A DNA stretch of 64,000 nt from Delphinus delphis (taxonomy: Eukaryota; Chordata; Mammalia; Artiodactyla; Delphinidae): contig NC_082687.1 in assembly GCF_949987515.2 (NCBI RefSeq), positions 120,261,838 to 120,325,837 of the forward strand, in the 5' to 3' direction. Both the position numbers and the translations under genes were made by a program. This document shows positions 34,938 to 45,519 of this stretch, piece after piece. Below the pieces are notes generated by a model that searched no databases, was not told the origin of the DNA, and worked only from the letters and a program-made list of their open reading frames with translations. Within the stretch, counting starts at the first letter, position 1, and every line of letters begins with the position of its first letter.

Positions 34938-35900
34938 CTAGAGAAGTTCCTTTAGCATTTGTTGTAAAGCTGTTTTGGTGGTATTGAACTCTCTCAGCTT
35001 TTGCTTGTCTGTAAAGGTTTTAATTTCTCCATCAAATCTGAATGAGATCCTTGCTGGGTAGAGTAATGTTGGTTGTAGGTTTTTCTCCTTCATCACTTTA
35101 AATATGTCCTGCCAGTCCCTTCTGGCTTGCAGAGTTTCTGCTGAAAGATCACCTGTTAACCTTGTGGGGATTCCCTTGTTTGTTATTTGTTGTTTTTCCC
35201 TTGCTGCTTTTAATATGTTTTCTTTGTATTTAATTTATGACAGTTTGATTAATATGTGTCTTGGTGTATTTCTCCTTGGATTTATCCTGAATGGGACTCT
35301 CTTTGCTTCCTGGACTTGATTAACTATTTCCTTTCCCATATTAGGCAAGTTTTCAACTATAATCTCTTCAAATATTTTCTCAGTCCCTTTCTTTTTCTCT
35401 TCTTCTTATGGAACCCCTGTAATTCAAATGTTGGTGCGTTTAATGTTGTCCCAGAGGTCTCTGAGACTGTCCTCAGTTCTTTTCATTCTTTTTTCTTTAT
35501 TCTGCTCTGCAATAGTTATTTCCACTATTTTAATTCCAGGTCACTTATCCGTTCTTCTGCCTCAGTTATTCTGCTATTGAGTCTATCTAGAGTATTTTTA
35601 ATTTCATTTATTTTGTTGTTCATCGTTTCTTGTTTCATCTTTAGTTCTTCTAGTTTCTTGTTACATGTTTCTTGCATTTTGTCTATTCTTTTCAAGACTT
35701 TGGATCATCTTTACTATCATTATTCTCAATTCTTTTTCAGGTAGATTGCCTATTTCCTCTTCTTTTGTTAGGTCTGATGCCTATTTCCTCTTCTTTTGTT
35801 AGGTCTGATAGGTCTGATAGATTGCCTATTTCCTCTTCTTTTGTTAGGTCTGATGGGTTTTTATCTTGCTTCTTCATCTGCTGTGTGTTTTTCTGTCTTC
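34938..35900 (-). pseudogene. L1 ORF1 (RNA-binding protein), broken
   Basis: ORF1 encodes the trimeric RNA-binding chaperone of L1. The C-terminal domain is recognisable on the minus strand, including LSAETLQARRDWQDIF and DKQKLREF, ending at TAG 34940-34938, 57 bp before the ORF2 ATG. An in-frame TAA lies at 35237-35235, about 100 codons before the end. Upstream, the coiled-coil part contains a triplicated segment (35745-35855). The N-terminal limit is not certain. Confidence 0.8.
35745..35855. repeat. Short tandem triplication inside L1 ORF1
   Basis: The unit GCCTATTTCCTCTTCTTTTG with a following 'ttaggtctgat' occurs three times, with variable spacers such as an extra 'aggtctgat'. It falls in the part expected to encode the ORF1 coiled coil. 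Confidence 0.9.
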
Positions 35901-36419
35901 TCATTTTGCTTATCTTACTGTGTTTGGGGTCTCCTTTTTACAGGCTGCAGGTTCGTAGTTCCCGTTGTTTTTGGTGTCTGTCCCCAGTGGCTAAAGTTGG
36001 TTCAGTGGGTTGTGTAGGCTTCCTGGTGGAGGGGACTAGTGCCTGTGTTCCGGTGGATGAGGCTGGATCTTGTCTTTCTGGTGGGCAGGTCCACATCTGG
36101 TGGTGTGTTTTGGGGTGTCTGTGGACTTATTTTAGGCAGCCTCTCTGCTAATGGGTGGCATTGTGTTCCTGTCTTGCTACTTGTTTGACGTAGGGTAACC
36201 AGCAGTGTAGCTTGCTGGTCGTTGAGTATAGCTGGGTGCTGGTGTTGAGATGGAGATCTCTGGGAGATTTTCACTGTTTGATATTATGTGGAGCTGGGAG
36301 GTCTCTTGTGGACCAGTGTCCTGAAGTTGGCTCTCCCACCTCAGAGGCACAGCACTGACTCCTGGCTGCAGCACCAAGAGCCTTTCATGCACACGGCTCA
36401 GAATAAAAGGGAGAAAATG

Positions 36420-36560
36420 TAGAAAGAAAAAGAAAGAAAGAAAGAAAGGAGAGAGGGAGGGAGGAAGGAAGGAAAGAAAGAAAGAAGGAAGATAAAATAA
36501 AATAAAGTTATTAAAATAAAAAAGTTATTAAGAAAAAAAAATTTTTTTAAGAAAAAAAAC
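36420..36560. repeat. Purine-rich (GAAA)n/(GGAA)n and A-rich tract
   Basis: Repeated GAAA and GGAA units, then AATAA-rich and poly-A segments, inside the L1 5' UTR/ORF1 leader. Confidence 0.93.
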
Positions 36561-36749
36561 GGACAGAACCCTAGGACAAATGGTGGAAGCAAAGCTATAC
36601 AGACAAAATCTCATACAGAAACATACACACTCATAAAAAGAGGAAAAGGGGAAAAAATCATAAATCTTGCTCTCAAAGTCCACCTCCTCAGTTTGGGTTG
36701 ATTGGTTGTCTATTCATGTATTCCACAGATGCAGGGTACATCAAGTTGA

Positions 36750-37885
36750 TTGTGGAGATTTAATCCGCTGCTTCTGAGGCTGCTGGGAGATATTTCCTTT
36801 TCTCTTCTTTGTTCTCACAGCTCCCAGGGCTCAGCTTTGGATTTGGTCCCACCTCTGCGTGTAGGTCGCCGGAGGGCGTCTGTTATTTGCTCAGACAGAA
36901 CAGGGTTAAAGGAGCAGCTGCTTTGGGGAATCTGGCTCACTCAGGCCAGGGGAAGGGAGGGGTACGGAGTGCGGGGCGAGCCTGTGGCGGCAGAGGCCAG
37001 CATGACGTTGCACCAGCCTGAGGCGCGCCGTGCTTTTTTACGGGGAAGTTGTCCCTGAATCCCGGGACCCCGGCAGTGGTGGGCTGCACAGGCTCCCCGG
37101 AAGCGGGGTGTGGATAGTGACCTGTAGTCACACACAGGCTTCTTGGTGGCGGCAGCAGCAGCCTTAGCGTCTCATGCCCGTCTCTGGGGTCCGCGCTTTT
37201 AGCCGCGGCTCGCGCCCGTCTCTGGAGCTCCTTTAAGCAGCGCTCTTAATCCCCTCTCCTCGCGCACCAGGAAACAAAGAGGGAAGAAAAAGTCTCTTGC
37301 CTCTGCGGCAGGTCCAGACTTTTCCCCGGACTCCCTCCCAGCTAGCTGTGGTGCACTAACCCCCTGCAGGCTGTGTTCACGCCGCCAGCCCCAGTCCTCT
37401 CCCTGCGCTCCGACCGAAGCCCGAGCCTCAGCTCCCAGCCCCCGCCCGCCCCGGCGGGTGAGCAGACAAGCCTCTCTGGCTGGTGAGTGCCGGTTGCACC
37501 CATCCTCTGTGCGGGAATCTCTCTGCTTTGCCCTCCGCACCCCTGTTGCTGTGCTCTCCTCCGCGGCTCCGAAGCTTCCCCCCCCCCCACCACCCGCAGT
37601 CTCCGCCCACGAAGGGACTTCCTAGTGTGTGGAAACCTTTCCTCCTTTACAGCTCCCTCCCACCGGTGCAGGTCCCGCCCCTATCCTTTTGTCTCTGTTT
37701 ATTCTTTTTTCTTTTGCTCTACCCAGGTACGTGGGGACTTTCTTGCCTTTTGGGAGGTCTGAGGTCTTCTGCCAGCCTTCAGTAAGTGTTCTGTAGGAGT
37801 TGTTCCACGTGTAGATGTATTTCTGGTGTATCTGTGGGGAGGAAGGTGATCGCATCTTACTCTTCTGCCATCTTCCCCTCGTCCC
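36750..37885 (-). promoter_or_regulatory. L1 5' UTR, GC- and CpG-rich
   Basis: This GC-rich, CpG-containing kilobase is the internal promoter region expected for a full-length L1. Several open frames cross it on both strands, but they follow from the GC content, not from a gene. No YY1 or other factor site was assigned with confidence. Confidence 0.75.
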
Positions 37886-39030
37886 TATCATACTGTTTTA
37901 ATTACTGTAGCTTTGTAATATATTTTGAAATCAGGAAGTATGATGGCTCCATCTTTGTTCTTCTTTCTCAAGATTGCTTTGGCTATTTGGGGACTTTAAT
38001 GGTTCCAAATGAATTTTAATATTTTTTTCTATTTATATAAAAAATGTCATTGGGATTTTGATGGGGATAACATTTAATCTATAGATCACTTTGGTTAGTG
38101 TGGACCTTAAACAATATTAATTCTTCCCATCCATGAAAATAGAATGCCTTTTCATTTATTTGTGTCTTCTTTAATTTATTTTACCAATGTTCTGTAGTTT
38201 TCAAGTCTTTCACCTCTGTGGTTAAATTTATTCCTAAGTATTTTATTCTTTTTGACACTATTATAAATGGAATTTTTTTCTTAATTTCTTTTTCAAATAA
38301 CTCATTGATAGTGTATAGAAATGGAACTGATTTTTGTGTGCTGGTTTTGTATCCTGCAACTTTCCTGAATTTATTAGTTCTAATGCTTATTTTGTGGAGT
38401 GTTTAGGGTTTTCTACATATTATGTCATCTGCAAAGAGGGATAATTTTACTTCTTCATTTCCTATTTAGATTCTTTTTATTTCTTTTCCTTGCCTAATTG
38501 CTCTGTCTAGAACTTTCAGTACTATGTTGAATAGTGTGGCAAGAGTGGGCATCCTTGTCTTGTTAATGATCTTAGAGGAAAAGATTTCAGTTTTTCACTG
38601 TTGAGTATGGTATTAGCTATGGGCTTATCATATATGGCCTTTATTATGTTGAGGTGAATTTCTTCATTATTTCTCTAAATAAGCTTTCTGTCCCTTTTTT
38701 TCTTTTCTCCTTCTTATACTCTGTAATGTGTGTATTGGTTCATTTGATGATGTCCCATAGGTTCCTTAGGCTTTCTTCACTCTTTCATTATTTTTTCTTT
38801 GTGTTTCTCTGAGTGATTTCAAATGACTTGTCTTCAAGTTCACTGATTCGTCTGCTTGATCAAGTCTGATACTGAAGCTCTGTATTGAATTTTTCAGTGT
38901 AATTATCAAATTCTTGAGCTCCAGAATTTCTGTTTGGTTCTTTGTTACAGTTTTGTTTTTTGGGTTTGTTTTTTTTTTACCATTGTTGATATTGTCACTT
39001 TTTCATGTATTGTTTTCCTGGTTTCATTTA
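37886..39030 (-). repeat. Old L1 resumed, internally deleted
   Basis: The old L1 picks up exactly at the target duplication ('tatcatactgttttaattac'). RT-region landmarks run to about 38655, including the antisense of the FADD region near 38425. The sequence then jumps to an ORF1-like region ('cagaatttctgtttggttc' at about 38923), so most of the intervening ORF2/ORF1 part is missing. Confidence 0.82.
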
Positions 39031-39477
39031 CAGTAAACTCTCTACATATGATTTAGTTCCATTCTGAGATCGAGTTCATAAGTCCAATTTGTTTGTAAGT
39101 CCAACAAAGTTAGCCTACCTACCCAACTAACACAATCAGCTGTATACTGCTGCTTTTACACTTGCTTCCAGACATCCTGTTGAGTATGATATTAGCTATG
39201 GCAAGGATGCCCACTCTTGCCACTTCTATTCAACATAGTACTGAAAATACTAGCCAGAGCAATTAGGGAAGGAAAAGAAATAAAAAGCATCTGTATTATT
39301 GTACTCTATACAGTAGTGTACAGTAAAGTACAAAAAAGCACAACCACTTGTAGAGGATGCATGCACTTGACAGCGTATGCCAGACACGTGAACTAACTTA
39401 CATGATTGGACACGAGAAAACATGTTCACATCTTTGAAAGTTCCCAACTTGAAGGTTCATATGTTGGGGACTTACTG
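39031..39477. mobile_element. TA-flanked DNA transposon (Tc1/mariner/pogo type, non-autonomous)
   Basis: Terminal inverted repeats CAGTAAACTCTCTACATATGA (left, first 20 shown: CAGTAAACTCTCTACATATG) and the reverse complement of the right end, CAGTAAGTCCCCAACATATG, agree at about 15-16 positions. TA dinucleotides flank the element (39029-39030 and 39478-39479). Removing it with one TA rejoins the old L1 without a gap. At 447 bp there is no transposase gene. It contains a small L1 patch at about 39178-39288. The precise family name is not certain. Confidence 0.85.
39178..39288. repeat. Two-orientation L1 patch inside the DNA transposon
   Basis: About 22 bp (TTGAGTATGATATTAGCTAT) match the minus-L1 sequence at 38605-38626. 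The adjoining about 88 bp (from CAAGGATGCCCACTCTTGCC) are in the opposite orientation and match the reverse complement of about 38490-38560 with small differences. Confidence 0.8.
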
Positions 39478-39479
39478 TA

Positions 39480-40150
39480 GTTGTCTATCTGTGTTCTTTT
39501 GTAACTCACTGAACTTCTTTAAGATGATTACTTTGCATTATTTGTCAAGAAATACATAGATCTCCATTTCTTTAGGGTTGGTTACTGGAGGTATATTTTG
39601 TTCCTTTGGTTGTGTCATGTTTCCCTGAATCTTTGTGTTTCTTATAGCTTTGCATTGGCGTCTGCACATATGAAGAAACAGCCACCTCTCCCAGTCTTTT
39701 TGGATTGGCTTCAATAAGGAAAAATCTTCACCAATCATACTGCCTAGAGTTTCTGGGAGATTCTCAAACCTTTTCTATGAATGTGCGTACTCCATTCTCC
39801 CTTCTTCCTGCAGAAACATCTTTGGTGTTGTTTTGGTTTGTCTGCTTTCAGCCTGCAAAGCTCAAAATTATTGGACTCTCAACAAACTTAGATTATAGGC
39901 CATAGACAGAAAAGGCCTCTCTTGTTTTCTTCTTTCTCTGCCAACAGATGGGCCACCTTTAGTCCCTACTTCTCTCTTTCTTATAGAGTTTTACCAAGGC
40001 AGAAAGAAGCAGCTGATCCATTCTAACATTCCTAATTTTTCCTGTCATTTCCCTGGATACTGTAGCTTTAGTAGGTATGTCTGCCCCCAAGGTAAAAGAG
40101 TTTTACCAACTTTTTCCCAAGCAAGGTTCTAGAACCTCTCAGTGAGGAAC
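39480..40150 (-). repeat. Old L1, 5' part after the DNA transposon
   Basis: It continues the minus-strand L1 (antisense of ORF1/5' UTR), with 'gatctccatttctttagggt' and 'ttttgttccttt'. The right end is approximate. Confidence 0.7.
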
Positions 40151-42215
40151 AATATCAGGGTGCACGTTGCCATTAGTCCCACATTCTCTACTCGACAAAT
40201 TTCACATCACATTTTAGAGTCTGAGACTTGTAGCACTTTAGTTTCATGTACCAAACTCTGTATCAGATAGGATACCTCCAGCTTTAAGTAACAGACGCCC
40301 TACTTCAAATTGGCCTGAATACCAGTGACATGTATTTCATATATTAGGAAGTCTAAAAGTAGGGTAGACTCCAGAGCCAACTGATTCAACACCTTAGAGA
40401 GGTCATCAAGGATCCATATTCTCTGCTGCCACAGTGTTGGCTTCCTGCTAAGACTAGTTACTCTCGTGAACATAATATGGCTGCCAGCAGAAACTAGAAT
40501 AATGCGCGTCCTTGTTTATATCCAGTAGGAGAGTGAAACTAGCTCCATTTCCCAGAAACTCAAGTAGGTCCTTGATCTCAATTGTCTTAGGCCTGCCCTT
40601 CCCCCAATTAACCAGTTCCAAGGGTGATAGTCTTATTGTGATTGGCTTTCACTGACCTTCTGCATGTATGAGTAGATATTGGCAGAAAAATTGATTGACA
40701 AAGCTATGTATTTGTTATCTCTCTTTTGGCTTAAGTTATTGTCGACAACCAACACTTTTATAATTCAGTAACGCTAGGTAGACTCCCTGTATCATTTAGA
40801 AAAGCTTCAAGGTTGAAAGTGGCAAAACCCCAATATAGTGGCTTTAAAAAAAATAGGGTATTATTTGTGTCATATAAGAAATCTGGTCATATGTACTTGC
40901 TGTTTTGGCTCAGTAGCTTGACAATGTCAAGGTTAATGTCTGATTCTCAGCCTTTTTTATATACATCTGTCACCTCATGGTGACAAAATGGTCACTGCAT
41001 TCCAAATATCAAGTTTATATTTTAAGCAGGAAGAAGAGGGAAGGGTGATCTTACTTACATACTATCAGCCAGAACTAATGACCCATGGCCACCCCCAGCT
41101 GGTAGGTGACTGTGGAGAAGGGGTTGGGGTAAGCCAAACACAATGTCTGCTGCATATTGACCACTGGATAAAGTACGTAAGCATATATAGTTTAGTACAG
41201 AGTAATTTATTTTCTTCCAGAAGCTAGAAATGAGTATCTGGTGATAGGCATAAGGATCTAGATAGGCCCAATCTAGCTGCCCCATCCTATCAGAATGCTT
41301 CAGGCAGTCTACCTGTGGCAGCTCTCCTGGACTTGGGAGAATGTATGCTATCCATGGCCTCCTGCTACCTTGTGGTTTTTAGCTCAGCTTCTGAGTTCCC
41401 ATCCATAGGAGTCCAATTGATTGGGAAATTGAATCACAATTGATGCTGCAGGAAGCTGTGGTGGACCTTGTTTCTTGTTACCCCGTAAATAGCCACATGA
41501 TCTATTCTCATAACTCCTCCCAATGTCCATGTGGAGAATAAGGGATTCTTTGAGCCTCCCTTTCCTCCTCTGCCCCCCAAAGTTGCCTTTGTTCTTTTAG
41601 GATTGGCAAGCTCTGATAGACTTTGGAGAGGACCTTGCCTCCTTGCCTAAGCCTCAAGAACTATCCTCTTCTTAGCTTCAACTCTCTTATCTTCTCTCTT
41701 GTTATCTCTATATCTCACTGGACAGTGGGTGTGAAGAGGCTACAGTAGAGGGAAAAAGGATTATAGCAAAGGGGACTTCATTTTGACCTTCATTAAGTCC
41801 TGCTTTGTTCCCACAGCATCTAAGAGCTGGATGCAGAATAGGGCAAGACTGGAAGGCCTACTTCCCATACCTCCACCATTCCCAAGCTAGCCCTACTCTG
41901 AACAGAGAGGAAAGATTGAAACCCTTCGATGACTCAGCAATAGTCAAACCCTCTTGGAATCCTAGAGCTACTTGGAACCAAGGCAGCAAATAAGAGGTAA
42001 TTGTCTTTTGTTGCCTTCAGTTCTTATTTTCTGTGTCAGAACAGAGCATCACTCTCTTCCATAACAACTTTCCTTCTGAGCCTTTTTCGTAAATCTTGTC
42101 ATGGAATTCCATCCCTGCCTACCAGCATCACATGCACACACTAGTAATCCTGTTCTAAGGCAAAGAGAAGTAGAAAACTATTCTAGATTTCTGAGTCTAG
42201 GGAACTTGCTAATAA
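40151..42215. other. Intergenic, probable old repeats
   Basis: 40260-40680 and 40790-41250 look like diverged interspersed repeats (for example GAGGTCATCAAGGATCCATA and 'atggctgccagcagaaac'), but I could not assign a family. The remainder shows nothing recognisable. Confidence 0.35.
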
Positions 42216-42692
42216 ATGGTTTTTCACAACTGGAGCTTGAGGGAAGATGGTATGTATTTTCCTTTTTTGTTGGAAACTGGACATTCATCAGAGAAGTCAT
42301 ATACAGGTAGAAAGTCAACATCAGAGTCCACACACAACTCTTATGAACAGATACAGCTTTCAAGGCAACGAGGATTACATAGTTGGAAGTGTCCAGAACC
42401 AAAGAAGCTAAGTGGTGACAGCCTTTTACACATATCCAAGACTCCCTGTGCTCTTCTTCTCCAGACACTTCAGGTTTTGGCCAAAAGGTGTAAGTTTAAA
42501 ATAGGCATGGATTGTTTGGAATGGCAGAATTCTTATAAGGGTGGTTTTTTTTTTTCATCCCAGTGCTGGGCATATATCTGTTTGCTATGCTCAGAAGCAG
42601 GCGTGTGGTTCCTGGATCCTTCAACAGCTGTTGGTATCCTAACAGTCTCTCAGTACTATCTCAGTACAGGAGAGAAAATCAGGTGTCCTTGA
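42216..42692 (+). other. Unrecognised 158-codon open frame, probably not a gene
   Basis: One of the longest frames outside the transposons. The translation is rich in Ser, Cys and aromatics and has no motif, signal peptide or repeat that I recognise. There is no obvious promoter, and no splice or polyadenylation context. A shorter frame (42101-42310) overlaps it in another phase. Chance, or an old repeat, is more likely than a gene. Confidence 0.15.
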
Positions 42693-42889
42693 TTTAAAAA
42701 CAGATTCCTGAGTCCCTGAATAGGTTATCTCAGGAATGAATCTTAAAGATGCTACAAAGGGGAAGGGGAAGGAAATCTTGAAAGTCAGTATGTTATTTTG
42801 CTATCTATGGAAAGAGTCCAACCCAGATCTTTTCACACAAATGCACCTCTGAATCCCATGTATCCAGCAGTGGAGTCCAGAGCTTTTGT

Positions 42890-43270
42890 TTTTAAAGTGA
42901 TGGGTTTTTTCCTCCTGATTAAAAAATAATGCATGTTCATTGTAGCGATTTTGAAAAATATAAAAAGTACAAGGAAGACAAAAATTATCTGTAGTCCCAT
43001 ATGTCCAGCAATTATTACTCCTATCAGTTTGATGCATTCTTTAAAGTCTCCCGCTTCTTTCTCTGTCTCTCTCAATTCATGGCCCTGGCAAAGTTGGGAT
43101 GATAACCGTATACATGATTTTGTATTCTGCTTTTTTCACCCAACATTATACTATAACTATTTTCTCAGGCAAATAAATATGTTTAAAACATCTTTTAAAA
43201 TGATTTTGTAATATCAAATGACTGTATCAAATTTAATCATTTTCTTGATAATAATCCATACCGTTTCTGA
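42890..43270. repeat. Old L1 3'-end-like fragment (L1ME-like)
   Basis: AT-rich sequence of the type 'aaaataatgcatgttcattg', then TATAAAAAGTACAAGGAAGA, common to the 3' regions of old L1 subfamilies. Low certainty on family and edges. Confidence 0.4.
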
Positions 43271-43774
43271 ACAATTTTAATAGTATTTATAGCATTTAAA
43301 TAGCAGGTATATTAAAAATAAAATAAAGCATATGAAATGTTCACTGTCCTCTGCCAAATGCTGTAAAACATATAAAGAATTATAAGGCCAGTTTTCTGAT
43401 CTCAAAGAGATTTTAGTTTATTATGGTATAACTTTTTAAAAATTAATTGTACCATATAGCTTGGTACTTAAACATAGAGTTTACAATTTAAAATAATTAG
43501 TACTTACAATTAATTATTTTAATTAGTATTTTAAAATACTGTTTATTCTACGTTCAGTCTACTTTCCAAAACTCTGTGAGGCAACTTACCATAAAAGAAT
43601 AGCTAAAATAAAAGTGAAGATCATCCTAAGTAGAGGAAAAAGATAGGAACCAAGAGGAAGGTAAAGGAAGAAAGGAAGGTAGAGGAAGAAAGGAGAAAGA
43701 GACCAATGAAACCAGAAAACCTAATCTAAGAAAAATACTGCATGGGCTGAGAGACACCCAGCTTTTATTATCTA

Positions 43775-43915
43775 AAGTTCATTCCTTCAATTATTCATTT
43801 GTTCTTTCAGCTCACAAATAGTTATTGAGCACTTCCCATGTACCAGGAACTGAGTTAGGGGCTGGGAACAAGGATGAACAAAATAGACTTGTGCTCATAG
43901 AACCGGTATTTCACA
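43775..43915 (-). repeat. LINE-2 (L2) 3' fragment
   Basis: It shows the common L2 3'-end pattern, TTATTGAGCACTTCCCATGT, then 'accaggaactgagttaggg' and 'gaacaaggatgaacaaaata'. Confidence 0.65.
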
Positions 43916-44431
43916 AAGAGAGATACACTTTGTCCTAGCTCCTAATGACAGTATCCTCAGTGGAAAATTCAAATCTTCCACACTTCTTCATCTCTTATAG
44001 ATCCTTAGAAGAAGCAATGGACTCTCAGTTAAGTCAAAATATTCAACATAAAGTTTGAAAAATATAGTTGAACAATGTAGGATTTGAAATAGAAATAATA
44101 AAGCTTGGAAAATCTAGAGTATGAATGCTTATCACATTCTTTATGAAATTTCGTATGTAAATTATCCTATCTAGTCTTTTGATAATAATAATGCAGTTGA
44201 CCATTTTACATTTTTTTTTTAATTATCTAAGAAATCTGAACACATTACTAACATTTTGAAAAAGAGAAAACAAAATTCTCCCTTAAGGCCTTCACCTGGC
44301 CTAACCATTAATAACATTTATATATCTCTTTCCAATCTTTTAGATTGCCATATTTTACATACCTGTAATCATACAGTACATAAAATTGTCCTGGAATTGT
44401 TTTCACAAATCATTATATCATAAGCATTGTG

Positions 44432-44883
44432 TTAATCAGGGCTCTCTGGAGAAACAGAATATATATATTCATTATATATATATATATATATATATATAAA
44501 GTGAATGAATGAGAGAGAGAGAGAGAGAATTGGCTCACCCAATTATTGAGGCTGGGAAGTCCCAAGAGCTGCAGCCAGCAAGCTGGAGACCAAGAAGAGC
44601 CAATGTTTCCATCCAAGTCTGAAGGCTGGAAAAGACCAATGTTCCACGCAAGCAGTTAGGCAGGAGGAGTTCCCTCTTACTCAGCCTTTTTGTCCTGTTT
44701 AGGTTGTCAATTGATTGGATGAGGCCTACTCACACTAGGGAGGGCATTCTGCTTTATTCAGTCTACTGATTCAAAGGTTGATCTCATCCAGAAACACACT
44801 CACGGACAACACTGAGAATAACGGGCAGCAAATATCTGGACACCCACAGCCCAGTCAAGTTGACACAAAAAATTAACCATCAA
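44432..44883 (-). mobile_element. Solo LTR-like element (ERVL/MaLR type)
   Basis: On the minus strand it begins near TGATGGTTAATTTTTTGTGT and ends ...CAGAGAGCCCTGATTAA. This is a widespread old mammalian LTR-like repeat, with TA and GA microsatellites near its polyadenylation end (44458-44530). Flanks AAGCATTGTG (44422-44431) and AAGCATTTTG (44884-44893) look like a target duplication with one difference. Family name not certain. Confidence 0.65.
44460..44530. repeat. (TA)n and (GA)n microsatellites
   Basis: TA run at about 44472-44500 followed by GAGAGA at about 44511-44528. Confidence 0.93.
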
Positions 44884-45087
44884 AAGCATTTTGTATGATA
44901 TATAGTTTTCATGAGCATAATTTACTTAGCCATTTCGGATTACGGTATTTTTTACTGTTTCTTGTTTTTTCCCACTTATAATTAACACCATGATGGACAT
45001 GTTCATGATACGAATATTTCCATATTTAAAACCATTTCTTTGAAAAACCCCCAGATGAGTTTCTTTTTGTTTAGGGGTTGGGACGTG

Positions 45088-45519
45088 TGTTGAGTTTCCT
45101 AGTGCTGCTGTAACAAAATGCCACCCACTTGTTGACTTAAAACAACAAAAATTTATTATTCTAGAGTTTAGATGTCCAAAATCAAGATTTTGGCAGAGTT
45201 AAGCCTGAGGAAGAATCTGTTCCTTGTCCCTCATCTAGCTTCTGGTGGCTGCTGGCAGTCTTTGGGATTCCTCAATGTAAGGATACATCACTCTAGTCTC
45301 TGCCTCTGTGCTCATATGGTACTTCTCTTCTCTGCGTCTGCACATGGCCTTCTTGAAGGACACCAGTCATTGGACTTAGGGCCCACCCTGATCCAGTATG
45401 ATCTCATCTTAACTAATTACATCTGAAAAGACCCTATTTCTAAATAAGGTCACATTCACAGGTACCAGCATTAGGACTTCAACATATCTTTTTAGGGGGA
45501 CACAATTTAACCCATAGTA
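45088..45519 (-). mobile_element. MLT1-like solo LTR
   Basis: On the minus strand it starts TACTATGGGTTAAATTGTGT, then 'cccctaaaaagatatgttga', and ends near AACTCAACA. That is the MLT1 (ERVL-MaLR) layout. The antisense of its end, 'ctagtgctgctgtaacaaaa', is clear at 45100-45119. No internal MaLR sequence is attached. The flanking old L1-like 3' sequence continues on both sides. Confidence 0.75.

Larger units (their letters stand above)
30684..37885 (-). mobile_element. Full-length younger L1 retrotransposon (inactive)
   Basis: A 7.2-kb L1 lies on the minus strand between perfect 10-bp target duplications TATCATACTG (30674-30683 and 37886-37895). Its 5' end (37885 leftward) begins with a GGGGAAGATGGCAGAAGAG-type L1 start. 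A GC-rich 5' UTR, ORF1, a 57-bp spacer, ORF2, a 3' UTR and an impure A tail (30684-30719) follow. It sits inside an older L1, so it came later. ORF1 and ORF2 are both broken, so it cannot move itself. Confidence 0.93.

Noticed and set aside
35104..36151. Plus-strand open frames up to 162 codons
   Set aside because: They are antisense to the L1 ORF1 and leader region.
36750..37800. CpG island with several open frames, possible gene promoter
   Set aside because: It is the 5' UTR of the full-length L1 ending at 37885; frames on both strands follow from high GC.
44413..44616. 67-codon minus-strand frame with an Ile/Tyr repeat
   Set aside because: It translates the TA microsatellite inside the LTR-like element.
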